Both the position numbers and the translations under genes were made by a program. The notes under the pieces are model-generated. The model ran no database searches and was not told where the DNA came from. It worked only from the letters and a program-made list of their open reading frames with translations. A stretch of DNA of 64,000 nucleotides from contig JAJEKV010000382.1 of the NCBI GenBank assembly GCA_021234155.1, positions 1 through 64,000 on the forward strand, given 5' to 3'. Every line of letters begins with the position of its first letter. Position 1 is the first letter of the stretch. Origin of the DNA: Isoetes taiwanensis (taxonomy: Eukaryota; Streptophyta; Lycopodiopsida; Isoetales; Isoetaceae). This document shows positions 1 through 12,229 of this stretch, in pieces.

Positions 1-94
1 TATTTTTCTATAAGGAGGCAGGGACCCTCTTTTATGAGGGGGTCCTACTTCCCTTTATAAAAGAGGTGTCCTACATCCCGAGGGAGGGATGTGG

Positions 95-182
95 GAGGAG
101 GAGAAGAAGAAGAAGAAGAAGAAGAAGAAGAAGAAGAAGAAGAAGAAGAAGAAGAAGAAGAAGAAGAAGAAGAAGAAGAGAA
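95..182. repeat. (GAA)n microsatellite
   Basis: An uninterrupted run of GAA units of about 28 copies. It follows a short G/C-rich stretch with two similar copies of an AGGG-TCCTAC motif near positions 20-80. A second GAA run lies at 865-922. Confidence 0.95.
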
Positions 183-861
183 GATTCTCTTTGGATCTTC
201 AAATGGTGGTAGAAAGTATCAATCATGCAAGACAAATTCATTTTGAATTTTGTCTTTGAAAGGATGTTAAATTATGGAGATTTTTGTGCTATTTCCCATA
301 GATTATGGAGCTTTAATTCCATTTATCCTTCTTGTTAATGTTTACTCAGGGCAAAAGGATACAATTGGTGATCAGTGATAAACTGAGAGACCCAATGTAC
401 TTTTGGCCCCTTGCATCGCACGGGATTATCGCTAACGTTTGCATGATTGGCTGCAGGTACGGGTTCTCTCCTCTAATTGTCTCCATTTTGCTGTTAGAGT
501 TGGCGTTAACGCGGAAGAAGATGGAATACCTTATATCAAGATTCAAAGTTTACTTTTACACTGTATACTTCCAAATTCAAAACTTTATAGATGTAAGATT
601 TATGTTTATAGGTGTAAGTTTATATGACAAGACGTAAGATTCAAGTTTAAAAATGTAAAATTATATGACAATATGTAAGATTCTTCAAATTTATAGATGG
701 AAGATTATTTGGCAAGTTATATGGGCTTTAGTTTGGAGAGTGCCTGATGTGGCCTGGCCTAAAAAACCAGGGTGGATATTGGGATAAGTGATCTTGCCTT
801 GAACAAGGATCTTTTAATGTAATTGTTTGCATAACTGTGACTGTAGTCTTGGCAAGAACAT

Positions 862-864
<3 letters not shown>
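183..864. other. no gene recognised
   Basis: AT-rich sequence. The longest open frame (332-637) has no recognisable motif, no homologous second copy in the window and ordinary random-looking composition, so I do not call it a gene. Confidence 0.6.
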
Positions 865-893
<29 letters not shown>

Positions 894-922
894 AAGAAGA
901 AGAAGAAGAAGAAGAAGAAGAG
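865..922. repeat. (GAA)n microsatellite
   Basis: About 19 GAA units directly after the sequence GGCAAGAACATGTAA. Short repeat runs at the 3' end of retroposed fragments are common in this window, so this may be a retroposon tail, but no matching body was identified. Confidence 0.93.
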
Positions 923-1408
923 ATTTTAACGTCACGCCACAAGGCAGCGTCCAGTGGGGGTCTCTTGATGGGATGGCCGAGACTCCTTTGGCATCGACGT
1001 GTTTCAGTCAGGGCCTTAGTGAGCTTGATCATGGAGCAAATGTTTGTTTTACGGATCGCGCATTTGTTTCTAAGCACGCAATCCCTCTTGTGAAGCTTGA
1101 ACACCCATCAATTATAGAAATGATTGATGGTCTCTTCGGGTGCGGGTACAGAATGTACTGCACCCCCTCGAGTTCATGTTAAAGGACTTTGTTGTGGCAT
1201 CTTCTTCAACCTCATTTCCAGTCATCATGTGCCTATGGTTTGGGACTTCCGTGTCTGGAGTTACATAATTCACAGACCAATTGGCATTCCAGGTCATTCA
1301 TGTTCCCTGCTCCGCACCAATTCCAGCCTTTTCTCCGCTCCAGTCCATGCTTCTACTCTTATTCTTGACTCTGTCTCATAAAAGGAGCCCAAAATGAACT
1401 AGTATATT
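923..1408. other. no gene recognised
   Basis: Open frames of 61 to 85 codons overlap on both strands here, but none shows a domain, an intron structure or a partner elsewhere in the window. Confidence 0.5.
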
Positions 1409-2490
1409 TAACCACTAGTAAATCATCTAAAAACCATGACATATATGGCATTTTATGCAAGAAATTATTTGATAGAAAAAAACCACATGCCATTATGGTT
1501 TGTGAAAACTCATAGTGGTTTATGACATGAATAGCAAAGTTGGCTATCGATGTTATAATGGTTTCTTGAAACTAGGTGTGGTTTATTAGATCGTTTCATG
1601 CATACCTAAATAATCATTAGAACTAGTAATGGTTTAATTGCTAAAGGAATTGTTACATGGTCTAAATCTAGTTTTTTTATGCCCCACATTAATCAATGTA
1701 AATAGCATGGTATTTTATTGTCGTAATGACTTTTTACATGAATTGAATTTTGACATGCACAGAGACTATTGGACCCAAATATAAGAATGAGTGTAACAGA
1801 CCCAATATTGTCTAAGATTAAAAAACCTCGCCCCGAAGGATTTTCAAGGGAAAAATAAGCTTCCTGATAAATTGTACATTTATATATGTCAATTTGTTGA
1901 TGCAGGGCATATTTGAGCTCGCATGTCGACAACCTCCTGGATATAACACGATAGTGTAATTACTGCAGGTATTTGTGTAGCGACTGATTAGGTGTAATCA
2001 AGTCAACATATCATGCTCGGACAGCTGAAAATGCTAGGCAAATCCAAAGTGTATGGCATTTTTCTAGAAATCTCTGATTTGGCAATAATGACATACATGT
2101 TTTCACGCTCCTCACGATCCATCTCCTTGTTTCAATCCTGAGATGGCATACACCAGTGCGAATGGATACAATTGTTCTATGCCGCTTCATGGGCAAGTGC
2201 GATAACATGTATTTATGTGGACCGGGCCAGTGTGGGATTAATCTGGCTTTTATAGTGTTTATTTGCAAAGCACTGGTTGGGTGAAAGTTGCAGTATGGGC
2301 AGCTTATGAATTCATGTAGTCTCCAATGGATATGAAATGTTATCTATCTATTTTATTGGTAATCTTACCTAGCTAAATACTCAAAAGAATAGAATAGAGT
2401 AGATTCTTAAGCACCCACGAGGACCAAGAGATCATGGGACCTATACAATGGGGCTAGTACAACCATTACTACTAGGATTAAAAAACAAGA
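1409..2490. repeat. left outer arm of an inverted repeat (pairs with 10430-11492)
   Basis: Read as reverse complement, this segment matches 10430-11492 over nearly its whole length, from the CACTAGTAAATCATCT end (about 1414) to a LINE tail at 2398-2490. Sums of paired coordinates stay near 12,900-12,930, so the pairing is collinear. The arm contains minus-strand LINE 3'-end sequence at about 1745-2390 and a second minus-strand LINE tail at 2398-2490 ending in an ATTCT-type repeat. Divergence is by substitutions and small indels. It is probably the 5' part of a repeat copy whose remainder resumes at about 6480, after the two LINEs. Confidence 0.8.
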
Positions 2491-3950
2491 TTCAGACCCC
2501 GGCACTCAACCATTGACCACATCTTCACGTTGCAAACTCTGATTGAAGATGCCAGGAACCGCTTTCGGATCTATATTGTTGCTTTGGATTTTGGCAAGGC
2601 GTTTGACAATCGTAAGGCCTGGGAAAAATCCAGGCAAGACCTAGCGCAGCGGTTGGGGGTTCCTCAGAGATTTCTGCGTAATGCGATTAGGCGAGACTAT
2701 CACGAAAGATGCTCTGCTCCATGGGAATAAATAATCCATTTGATAGTAGTATCGGGGTCTGCTGGGGATGCCCCTCTCTCCCCAACATTGTTTGGGCTTT
2801 TTACTGATCAATTGGAGAGCCGGCTTGGCGGGATAATGGGGGCGATGGAGCTCACCTTCTCTATCGATCACTCCACAGCTTAATATATGCCGATGATGTG
2901 GACCTCCTAGCTTACTCCACCGCCATATTATGCAGCGACATCGATGCCCCGGACACATTCCCTAAGCGACTATATATACATCACCCGACCAAGACTAAGG
3001 TGGTTTTCATATCATCTTCCACGTCACCGAGGGTCCCTCCTTCGATTCGGGAGGCTTAAATGGAAGTTGCATTCACATACAAATAAATATTTGGGAGTGG
3101 AGTTTCCTTCTATATATCTTTGGGACACATCCATACCTGGCTCACGAAAGTGTGGCAGTGGAAGGCACTATGCAATGCAAAACAATAGTCATAGAGCGGA
3201 GTTGTGATTGGGCCCTCCAGGTCCACACTGTTCAAGGTCTTAGTGGAGCCTGTCCCTTTTATGCAGGGGTGGAAGTATGGGGCCCGGTGAGTATCACTTC
3301 GCACTACTTGGAATGACTGGAGCAGTCCGTGAAGCCTTCTAGTATGAGCACTAGGGAAGTCCACGGTTCCATATCAAATTCTCTGGGAGGCGAGATTCTT
3401 GCCTCTTGAGGGGCCCTTGATTCGCCACATTGTCTATTTTCGAGAAGGGTGGTCAATATGGACGATGCGTCTCCTAAACAGCTTATATCATGGCAATGGG
3501 GCATGACGCCCTCAAGAGCTCTTCGGAGAAAAGAGAGCTCAATGGTTGGCTAGATGGAATGTGCGGGGAGCAAGGTGCATACATGTGCAAGCAGGCGGTC
3601 GCCATAGCTTGAGGCAATATCTTGGCCTTGCTTCCTCGGCAAGCTTTGGGATGCCAATGCCCTTGAATAGGTCAAGGCGACTTTTCACCCGAGCGCCACA
3701 TAAATTTCACATTGGAGGCGAGGCCCGCAATGCTACTGCGTGCCGGTTGCCCATGGCCTTGAGACTCATTGCCTCCATTCGCCGCAGGGCACATCATCTT
3801 GAATTGAAAGGGCAGGCGGATGGATTGGTGAGCCACGCCCGGGGCAGGCTGCCTCCAATCTTTGCCAAATGGGAGTCATTGAGGATAATCTATACCCTTC
3901 AAAGTTGCTGACGGCCATGATCAGATTCAGACCTGTTTATCTTTGAGTTA
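2491..3950 (+). pseudogene. LINE ORF2 reverse transcriptase, broken
   Basis: Encodes the palm and C-terminal part of a LINE ORF2p, the enzyme that nicks target DNA and copies LINE RNA in place. The frame is lost many times: the longest clean stretch (2530-2730) covers only the first palm Asp block (VALDFGKAFDN). YADD at 2886-2897 lies after further stops and frame changes. The endonuclease and the N-terminal fingers are missing. No function is possible for the protein. The family is recognised from the motif order, not from a search. Confidence 0.82.
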
Positions 3951-4256
3951 ATTGGCACAGCCAACCGTTACATGTGACATTGAGCACAACTCAAATGCGG
4001 TCTTTGGGATCATATCTTAGGGGAGGTTATGGACATGCGAGATCGGCTATGTCCTCGGGCACACATTTGACATATATATATACATTGATGTATACTTGTG
4101 GCAGATTTGATAAACATTCTTATTATCGCTTGCGGTTTTCCTAAAGAAACCCTTGGGAGGGGGTTTTAACCCGGATAATAAGTTTGTTATGCTCCTTATG
4201 GGTCCCATAGGCGATTGGCCTCGATGGACGATATAAAAATCATTCTCATTCTCATT
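2491..4256 (+). mobile_element. 5'-truncated LINE (L1-type) copy 1
   Basis: Non-LTR retrotransposon remnant that starts inside the reverse transcriptase domain. Readable blocks in order, in shifting frames, are STIDHIFTLQTLIEDAR, LDFGKAFD (catalytic Asp region, near 2585-2610), PLSPTLFGLF, YADD at 2886-2897, a YLGVEF block near 3090, and the C-terminal region to about 3930. The 3' UTR carries the motif GGTCCCATAGGC...GGACGATATAAAAATC and ends in ATTCTC repeats at about 4240-4256. A second copy of the same family follows immediately on the same strand. Truncation at the 5' end is typical of target-primed reverse transcription. Confidence 0.85.
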
Positions 4257-6470
4257 AAGCGCATCAAAGGGAAATGTTTTACCTCCGGAAGCATCATCCC
4301 GTGACCTTCTGGCGAAGGGTTCTTAGAAAGCCAAGATGTTCCCATGGAATATCACTCCCAGCGGTGGAGGCAATACTTGCAACAGCTATCGACCCTCGTG
4401 GTGCACACATGCAAAGATTACCTTTGCAAGAAGGCCCAGTCTTCGAAATCACATATTCGGACGTGGAACAAGGCTTACAGCGTCTTGCCAATGGGAAAGC
4501 CCTGCACTTGATGGTATGCGTGCGTAATCGCTATGGGCGGGTCAGCCCATAATACAAGGCTTCACCACCTTGTTCAACAAGGCATTACAGAAGGCTTCCC
4601 GCCGCAGTGGACCAGCAGCGTAGTTGTTCCCCATCTATAAGGCAGGTGTGACCCACACCGCCGTCACCACTACCGAACAATCATGGTCGGGCCGGCGGTT
4701 TGCAAAACTACTTGCCGATTCTCGAACGGGTCAAGTATCGGGCGAGGCCAGAGAGGTATGCCCTCACCAAGCAGGTGATTCGCACTTATGACTCAACCAT
4801 TTGACCACATCACCAATGCCATGTAACTGGACAAGACAGCCAGGAACCGGCCACGATCTATATTGTTGCTTTGGGATTTTAAGTAAGACGTTGGACACTG
4901 CGGTAATGGGAAAACTATGGGCAAGACCCAAATGTACTGGGGTTTTCAGATTTGCGTAACGCCGTGTGCTATATGAAAGATGCTCGGCTCTACGTCAGAC
5001 AGACAAGCCAACCATTTGATAGTAGTATCGGGGTTTGTCGGGATGCCCTCTCTCCCCAACATTGTTTGGGCTTTACATTGATCAATTGGAGAGCTGGCTT
5101 GCCGATAATGGGGGCTATGGAGCTCACCTTCTCTATCGATCATCGACAGATTAATATATGCCGATGATGTGGACCTCCTAGCTTACACACCGCCAGACAT
5201 GCAACGACATCTCGATGCCCTGGACACATTACATGGCCAAGCGACTGATATGCGGCGTCAACCGGCCAAGACTAAGGTGGTTTTCATATTATCTTCACGT
5301 CGGTAGAGGGTCCCCTCCTTCAGTTACAAGGCGAATGTGGAAGTTGCATCCACATACAAGTATTTGGGAGTGGAGAAGTGAGTTGTATGATTGGGCCCAT
5401 CGGTCACACCTGTTTAAGGTCTTAGTAGAGCCCCGCCCTTTATACAGGGTGGAAGTATGGGGCCCAAGTAGTATCACTTGCTACTTGGAATGACTTGGAG
5501 CAGTCCGTAAAGCCTTCTTAGTACGAAAGCACTAGGGGTGAAGTCCACATCCCATATCAAATTCTACCGTAGAGACGATTCTTCTTCTTCTCGGAGGGCG
5601 GCCCTTGATCGCCACATTGTCTGTTATTTTCGGAAGGTGGTCAATATGGACGCATGCTCGCCTCCCTAAACTAGCTTTTATATCATGGCAATGGGGCGAA
5701 ATCGCCTCAAGGCCCGGCCGAGGGAAAAGAGAGCTCAATGGTTCGCTAGATGGAATGTGAAAGTGGAGCACAGTGCATACATGTGCAAGCAGAGGCGATC
5801 GCCATCGCTTGAGGCAATATCTTGACGCTTGCTTCCTCAAGAAGCTTTGGGATGCCAATGCCCTTGAAATGTCAAGACAAAGACACTATCGGCGCCACAT
5901 AAAATCCCACATTGGAACGAGGCCCGAATGCTACCCCCGTGCCACTTGCCCATGAAAAAGGCCAGCACTCATTGCCTCCATTCGCATTGTGGGCACATCA
6001 TCTTGAATTGAGGCAGGCAGATGGATTGGTGAGCCACGCCAGGGCCGGGCTACATCAACGCCGCCAAATGGGAGTCATTGAGGATGAATCTCATACCCTT
6101 CAAAGTTGCCCAAAGATATGATCAAATTCGGACACGCTATATTTGAGTTGGTCAGGCCTGGCCACCGTTACATGTGACATTGAGCACAACATCCGTACGG
6201 GTGCTGGGATCATACCTTCAGGAGGTTATGGACATGCGAGATCAGCTATGTCCTCGGGCACACACTTGACCTGTATATATACATTGATGTATACTTGTAC
6301 AGTTTGACAACATTCTTATTACTGCCACGGTTTTTCCCTCGAAAACCCTTCTGAGGGGTTTTTAACTTCAGATGATAATAAGTTTGTTGCTTGTTTGCCA
6401 TGGGTTCCATAGGCCGATTGGCCTCAGTGGACGATAAAAAATCATTCTCATTCTCATTCTCATCTAGTGC
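4257..6470 (+). mobile_element. 5'-truncated LINE (L1-type) copy 2
   Basis: Same family as the preceding LINE but longer at the 5' end. It begins upstream of the reverse transcriptase (FEITYSDVEQGLQRLANGKA near 4438-4500), runs through the fingers block (PPQWTSSVVVP near 4600), the second-YADD block at 5157-5168, the YLGVE block near 5360, GVEVWGPSSITCYLE (5450-5490) and the C-terminal ESHTLQSCP block near 6090. The 3' UTR has a GAAAACCC/GGGGTTTTTAAC hairpin near 6340, the GGTTCCATAGGCCGATTGG motif and an ATTCTC-repeat tail at about 6446-6466. Head-to-tail arrangement with copy 1 suggests independent insertion at or in the first copy's tail. Confidence 0.87.
4265..6200 (+). pseudogene. LINE ORF2 reverse transcriptase, broken
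   Basis: Near full-length reverse transcriptase plus the C-terminal Cys/His region, scattered over all three frames. The longest clean segments are 4274-4552 (before the reverse transcriptase), 4952-5167 and 5215-5493 (thumb) and 5912-6121, whose product ends ESHTLQSCPKI. Catalytic YADD is intact as sequence (5157-5168), but upstream and downstream frames do not join. The N-terminal endonuclease is absent. Alignment with copy 1 would show which indels are shared by the source and which are private. Confidence 0.82.
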
Positions 6471-6479
6471 AATTGTAAT

Positions 6480-7045
6480 GTAAAATATAATGTAATGCAA
6501 CTCCAACTGTAACTGTAACTTGATAATGTAAAATATTTATCTAAAGCAAGATATTCTAGACTCTTAGAGAAATTGATGTCGTTTAATAAATTGAACTTTA
6601 GAAATGTTTTTTTTTTAGGACGTCAGATTTTATTTAATTAAAGAGTCAAATACAAGTATAAATGCAAAGAGAGGAATAAAATCTAAGTGGATAAGCAGAG
6701 ACTCACCAAGTGAAGTGACCTACACATCCAAATACTCCTCAAAGAACAATCGCCTCTTACGAGGAACAAGTGAAGAACAACAGGAAAATATTAATCAGGA
6801 AAATAGCAAAATGTTGCTCAATAAAATTTTTGACACTTGGCGTTCATGCACTTGAGCATCAAAGAATCTCAGGGAATGGAATCAGTGTACGAATTACATA
6901 TATGAGTTGATAATGTTATTGATGATACCAGCAATATGAGTTGGAAGTTAAATAGAGGTTTATATGCATTGGGCTAGTGATAATACCTCCATCTAGTGCA
7001 ACTATCAATACATGTTGGAAGTCCAATTATAACAAAACCTTTGGT
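6480..7045. repeat. left inner arm of the inverted repeat (pairs with 9583-10215)
   Basis: Reverse complement of 9583-10215, including a poly-T run at 6609-6618 that pairs with the poly-A run at about 10027-10062. Homology also continues past the poly-A into flanking DNA (ATTTTACATTA...AAG near 6520 against 10180). The poly-A end, AATAAAGTCTGACGTCCTTC in the other copy, marks an ancient retroposon inside the arm. If the two LINEs are removed, this segment and 1409-2490 form one arm that matches 9583-11492 collinearly. Confidence 0.78.
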
Positions 7046-7109
7046 CTCCAATTTTAGCATGCTTCATTTAGCCGCCTCCCATCTTCCAACATGTGCTGGA
7101 AGTTCAATA

Positions 7110-9190
7110 TTACTAGTAGCTACTAAGACATTGGCTAGAAACTCCCGTGAAGTGTTAACTTCCAGCATGTACCATGTAATAGGACCTATCGACCACCTTT
7201 GTCAAATTCTTATTCTAAGTAACCTCTGGTTTTCTAGAATCGCCTATGTTATTTTTCCCAACAAATGTTGAAAGTCAAACTTCTTATACTTTAGCGCTAG
7301 TAGCTCCCATGAGTGTCATGCTTCACTTGTGTATGTTTTCTGGTCCCTTGACTTCTAACACATGTTGGAAGTCAAATTTTGTGTACTTAATGGAAGTGTT
7401 ATGCTTCACTTATTATGCCTATCTAGAAGTTCCTTCTTAACACCAAATTCATTCGTCACTTTTAGAACTTTCTAGCAGGTTCATTCGAGCACACATATGC
7501 TCCCTAAAAAATTCCAACATCTTTAATGTCATGGTGAGAATGTGCACATTCAATAGATATGGGAAGACACAATGAGATTATACTTGCTACTTGCATCATT
7601 ATTTTAGTTGTAGACAAAAGACACAATGTTGTATATACACACCATGGCATATAGGAGTCATATAAACCTATTTTCTACCAAATAAGGTAATGTATGTGTC
7701 TTTTAAAAAATTTTATATGCACAATACAAAAGATATAACAGATGGAAAAACTATATACCGTGCAATGGAAAGGCAAATGGATGATAATGTGTGCATGTAA
7801 TACTTCCTTTCTTTTTCCTCCCCCCTCCCCCCCCTCCAAAAAAAAAAGAATCTTTTTCTTAATATAATTACAGTAGTATTTGTATTGTGGTAAGCACAGA
7901 TACGTTAAATAGATTTGGCTACTATAGGGGAGCTTTTAATTCTTCTTCGTATTGTTTGAATGTTGTACTTTAGCTGGGCTGTATTCGCTCGAGTGAACAT
8001 TTTCTCCACTGAGTTCTTACTCTTCTATGTATTTTGTTTGTAGTTTTCTTTATTTATAAAAGCTTGTACATAATGGCCAAATAATGGTTGTTTGTAACAA
8101 CCACTTACAACCCCATTTTTTGTTTTTTTATCACTGGGTAAAGGCACATACCTGGGAGGTTTTTTTGCGAAATTCAAGCATAGCACCAGCATCCCCCTAA
8201 TGAATCTTTTTTTATTTTTATCCCTTTTGTTTGAAGTCCGTTTGGGTTGAAATTTTATATTCTAAAGCGAAATATAAATGCGTGTTAGAAAAAAATTAAA
8301 TACAAAGAAAATAGTTTTTAACGCATAGCACAAGCACCATGTGCATTGTGTATTGCGCCTTTGTTCTTGTCAATAAATAGAGTCTCACGTCCTTCAAAAA
8401 AAAAAAAAAAAGCACCATGTGTCGCCGACATATAAAGTGTCCCCCGCCATTGTGCTTAGACCCCACAATAGGGTGTGCATTATGGCTGCTCTAAGGATAA
8501 AGAAGTGTCACCTCAATTAGGCCTTATATGTTATATATAACATAAGCACAAGATGGCTTATGACACATTCCACATAGCATAATACATATGTCACCTATGA
8601 TATTCAAATCATATGAATTACAAATGACCTATATGACATATGAAATACAAGATGGCTCGTGACATATAGCATACGAAACATGCCACATAGCATAACACAT
8701 GTGTACATATATCATTTAAATCATATAATTTATATTTGACATATATATATGACATATGAGACATGTGATGGCCTATGACATGACACATAGCATAATGTAT
8801 ATTTGACACATGAGATTAATATTATATGATACATCTGTGATCAATATTGATAGGCTCACTTGTCATTGGCAATACTTATGGGTTGACATCATTTTAGAAA
8901 CAATATAATAATAATATTGTTGTTGTGTTTGTTTTGATATTTGTAGTTAACCATTTAATTATTAATCTTAATGGTCAGTCTTTAGTTAAATATTGTTGTG
9001 CCAGAGGCTCCCCAGTTTAAGGCCCTTTTTACTTTTTTTTTTTATGAGAATCTAGTAAGGGTATCCACTTAAGCCAGAGAGGGCTGAAATGTTTTTGATA
9101 CAAACAGAAATAAGGCATGTATCATTCTATTCTATTAATGTTAAAAAAACTATTCTATTCTATTCTATTAATGTTCGATAGGATCGCTTG
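7110..9190. repeat. 2.3-kb repeat family, copy A (internally deleted)
   Basis: First of three copies of the same repeat (others at 16728-19062 and 19117-19320 plus 39818-41840). The shared start is TAGTAGCTACTAAGACATTG; the shared end is TTAATGTTCGATAGG. Copy A lacks about 780 bp present in B and C (17105-17870), so the promoter-like segment and mini-ORF are missing. It has about 230 extra bases at 8812-9043. The AT-rich ATATGACATAT stretch near 8700-8760 is common to all copies. No transposase is encoded; the mobilising enzyme is unknown. Confidence 0.8.
8344..8410 (+). mobile_element. 67-bp retroposon stub with poly-A and target duplication
   Basis: Very short 3' fragment ending CAATAAATAGAGTCTCACG-TCCTTC followed by about 16 A. 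The 11-bp sequence AGCACCATGTG flanks it on both sides (8333-8343 and 8411-8421). The same 3' end (AATAAAGTCTGACGTCCTTC then poly-A) occurs at about 10005-10062 and inverted at 6609-6640, so this is a real family. It is an extreme 5' truncation made by target-primed reverse transcription. Confidence 0.85.
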
Positions 9191-9552
9191 TCACTTTTAA
9201 GGAATGGAGTCCTATTTTATATCGGAGTGCTTCCCATATTTTTTGCCATGTGTAAGGTTGACCTTAACCCCAGATTTCTTCTGTGAAAATGCATATCTCA
9301 ACCTTCTTTCTTGGCATGAATATCTCTTACAGCATGAATCTGATCCTTGGGATATAAAAGTTGACAAAATTTTAGCACTTATAAATGGTGATGGATAAAA
9401 TTCTATCTAGGTCCTAAACCTGCATTTCTCAAGGTAGGAGAACATTTGACCTGGTTAGATGGCCTCAAGGAAACCGTCAGATTTGAGACCTATAGGAAAC
9501 CACTCTATGATATCATATGCGAAATAATAGGTTTGCTGATGTCATATATGTA

Positions 9553-9580
9553 CTAGTACTAGTGCCCAGCTTTGCTGGAC
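9553..9580 (-). mobile_element. Helitron-like 3' terminus (minus strand)
   Basis: Read on the minus strand: a 17-nt hairpin (GTCCAGC-AAA-GCTGGGC, 9564-9580), then CTAG (twice, 9559-9562 and 9553-9556) followed by T. This is the usual Helitron 3' end: hairpin, short spacer, CTRR, host T. It would be the end of the right-hand repeat copy (9557-11492). Confidence 0.6.
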
Positions 9581-9582
9581 CA

Positions 9583-10026
9583 AAAGGTTTTATTATAATT
9601 GGACTTCCAACATGCAATGACAGTTGCACTAGATGGAGGTATTATCACTAGCCCAATGCATATAAACCTCTATTTAACTTCCAACTCATATTGCTGGTAT
9701 CGTCAATAACATTATCAACTCATATGTAATTCATATATTGATTCCATTCCCTGAGATTCTTTGATGCTCCAGTGCATGAACGCCAAGTGTCAAAAATTTT
9801 ATTGAGTAACATTTTGCTATTTTCCTGATTAATATTTATTGAGGAGGAGCCACAGTTGTTCTTCACTTGTTCCTTCTAAGAAGCGATTGTCGTTCGAGGA
9901 GTGCACTCTTATGTTTAGGCAGGTCGCTTCACTTGGTGGGTCTCTACTAATCCGCTTAGATTTTATTACTGTCTTTGCATTTATACTTGTATTTCACTCT
10001 TTGATTCAATAAAGTCTGACGTCCTT

Positions 10027-10063
<37 letters not shown>

Positions 10064-10215
10064 ATTTTTAAAGTTCAATTTGTTAGATGACATCATATTT
10101 GCCAAGGTTTGAAGTGGAGTTCCTTTTCTCCGAGAGTCTGGAATATCTTGGTGAAGATATGAGCTTATATGCTTTAGACGAATATTTTACATTACCAAGT
10201 TGTGATTATGAATTG
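9583..10215. repeat. right inner arm of the inverted repeat
   Basis: Pairs with 6480-7045. Contains a retroposon 3' end (AATAAAGTCTGACGTCCTTC) with a long poly-A tract at about 10027-10062. The open frame at 10087-10320 overlaps the homologous segment and has no second intact copy in the left arm, so I do not call it coding. Confidence 0.78.
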
Positions 10216-10429
10216 GTACAATGTTCGATCTACTATAAGTGTCTTGCATCTCTTGATCTACTGCAAAGTTTAGTTAAATTTATTTGTTTGTCTATTTATC
10301 TTCATTGCTCCACCAAATAAAACGATAAATCTGTAATATACTTAAACACCAATTGATGAGTCCTTAATTATCACCATGATCTACTTTCTTACTTAACCTT
10401 GATTGGATAGTATCATCATCACTACCAAG

Positions 10430-11492
10430 GTTTTTCCCTTGAAAACCTTTCGATGCAGGGTTTTTTAATCCTAGTAGTAATGATTGTATTAGCCCCATCG
10501 TCTGGGTCCCATGACTTCTTGGTCTTCATGGATGTTAAAGAATCTATTCAATTCTATTCTTTTGAGTATTTAGCTAGGTAAGATTACCGATAAAATAGAT
10601 AGATAGCATTTCATATCCATTGGAGCAATGGAGACTATATGGATCTATAAACTGCCCATACCGCACTATTAAGTCTTTCACCCAACCAGTGCTTTGAAAA
10701 TGGTCAAGATAGCACACTACAAAAGCCAGATTAATCCCACACTGGCCCGGTCCACATAAATACATGTTATCACACTTGCCCATGAAGAGGCATAGAACAA
10801 TTGTGTCCATTTGCACTAGTGTACGCCATCTCGGAATTGAAACAAGGAGATGGATTGTAAGGAGCGTGAAAACAGGGTATGTCATTATTGCCAAACCAGA
10901 GATTTGAAGATGAATGCCATACATTTTGAATTTGCCCAGCATTTTCAGCTGTCCGAGCACGATATGTTGACTTGATTACACCTAATCAGTCGCTACACAA
11001 ATGCCTGCAGTAATTACACTATCTTATTATATCCAGGAGCTTATTATTGTTAAGTTTTTCCCTTGAAATCCTTTGGGGGGTTTTTTAACTTAGATAATAA
11101 TGGGTCTATTACACTCATTCTTGTATTTGGGTCCAATAGTATCGGTGCATGTTAAAATTCACTTCATGTAAAAAGTCATTACGACAATAAAATACCATCT
11201 TGTTTACATTGATTAATTTGGGGCATAAAAAAAACTAGATTTAAACCATGTAACAATTCCTTTAGCAATTAAACTATTACTAGTTCTAATGATTATTATA
11301 GGTATGCATGAAATGATCTAATAGACCACATCTAGTTTCAAGACACCATTATAATATCGATAGACAACTTTGCTATTCATGTCATAAACCACTATGAGTT
11401 TTTACAAACCATAATAGCATATGGTTCTTTGCTATCAAATAATTTCATGCATAAAAAGCCATATATCTCATGGTTTTTAGATGATTTACTAG
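10430..11492. repeat. right outer arm of the inverted repeat
   Basis: Pairs with 1409-2490. On the plus strand it carries a LINE 3' tail at 10430-10562 (GGGTCCCATGACTTC motif, ATTCT repeats) inserted into another LINE 3' fragment at about 10600-11165, where an EDECHT block near 10908 resembles the C-terminal ESHTLQSCP region of the LINEs at 2.5-6.5 kb. The 128-codon minus-strand open frame 10574-10960 is antisense to this LINE remnant and is an artefact. Confidence 0.8.
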
Positions 11493-12229
11493 TGATTAAT
11501 AATGTGACCAAATCCCCCACGGATTCGACTTTCCTTGACAATTCTCTATCGAAGATAGAGGTCCTGCATAAGCATGGCGTAAAAGGTTCTATCTATCTAT
11601 CTTAACTGAAAAAGAGTCGTCCGACAATTTCATCATTTTTCAATGTATTTTTGAAATGCGAACAACTATATCGTAACTCGTTCATTTTCTGTGTTGGAAA
11701 ATGAAAGGAAACGACAAAATCAATTGAACGTTGAATTTTTCGTAGTGCTAATTGCCATTGGCATGTCACGCTTGCGACTCTCCAGAGCTTAGAGCTATAA
11801 AAAAGCATGCCCATGGCAATTACTACTTCTATAAACACACTATATTTCTATTATAATATATCGGTGTAATGATCAATATCTCATGGCTATCTCCTCTCTT
11901 ATGCCCTTTTTATTTGGGTCCCATGGCCAATTAGGTGTTCAATCATGGCCATCAGTCTTTGAAATCCCTAGTACCTCTACGTAGATAAGTTGCCAGTCTA
12001 TATCATGCCCCACCGGATTTTGATATAAGGTAATGAGTATTTGCCATATTTTGTATAGATAAGAACCAACATTCTTATCAATTTTTGGCTGGAAAATCAA
12101 AGTGGAAAATAAAGATTTTAACCGAAATTAAGGAGATTAAACCCCTATGTTTTCTGATGCCTGACATTGTCCGTTCATTTGCAGGATGGTAATACTTTGG
12201 CCCAATGACATTGGCCGTTCATTTGTTTC
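11493..12229. other. no gene recognised; LINE tail remnant near 11885-11960
   Basis: Only a degraded LINE tail (GGGTCCCATGGCCAATTAG near 11915) is recognisable. The remaining sequence has no coding signal or repeat partner that I can see. Confidence 0.5.

Noticed and set aside
8618-8809. His/Tyr/Met-rich frame in the ATATGACATAT region (also at 18794 and 41562)
   Set aside because: It arises from short AT-rich repeats in the 2.3-kb repeat family; frames are not conserved among copies.
10574-10960. 128-codon minus-strand frame
   Set aside because: Antisense to a LINE 3' remnant whose plus strand shows the family's C-terminal motif.
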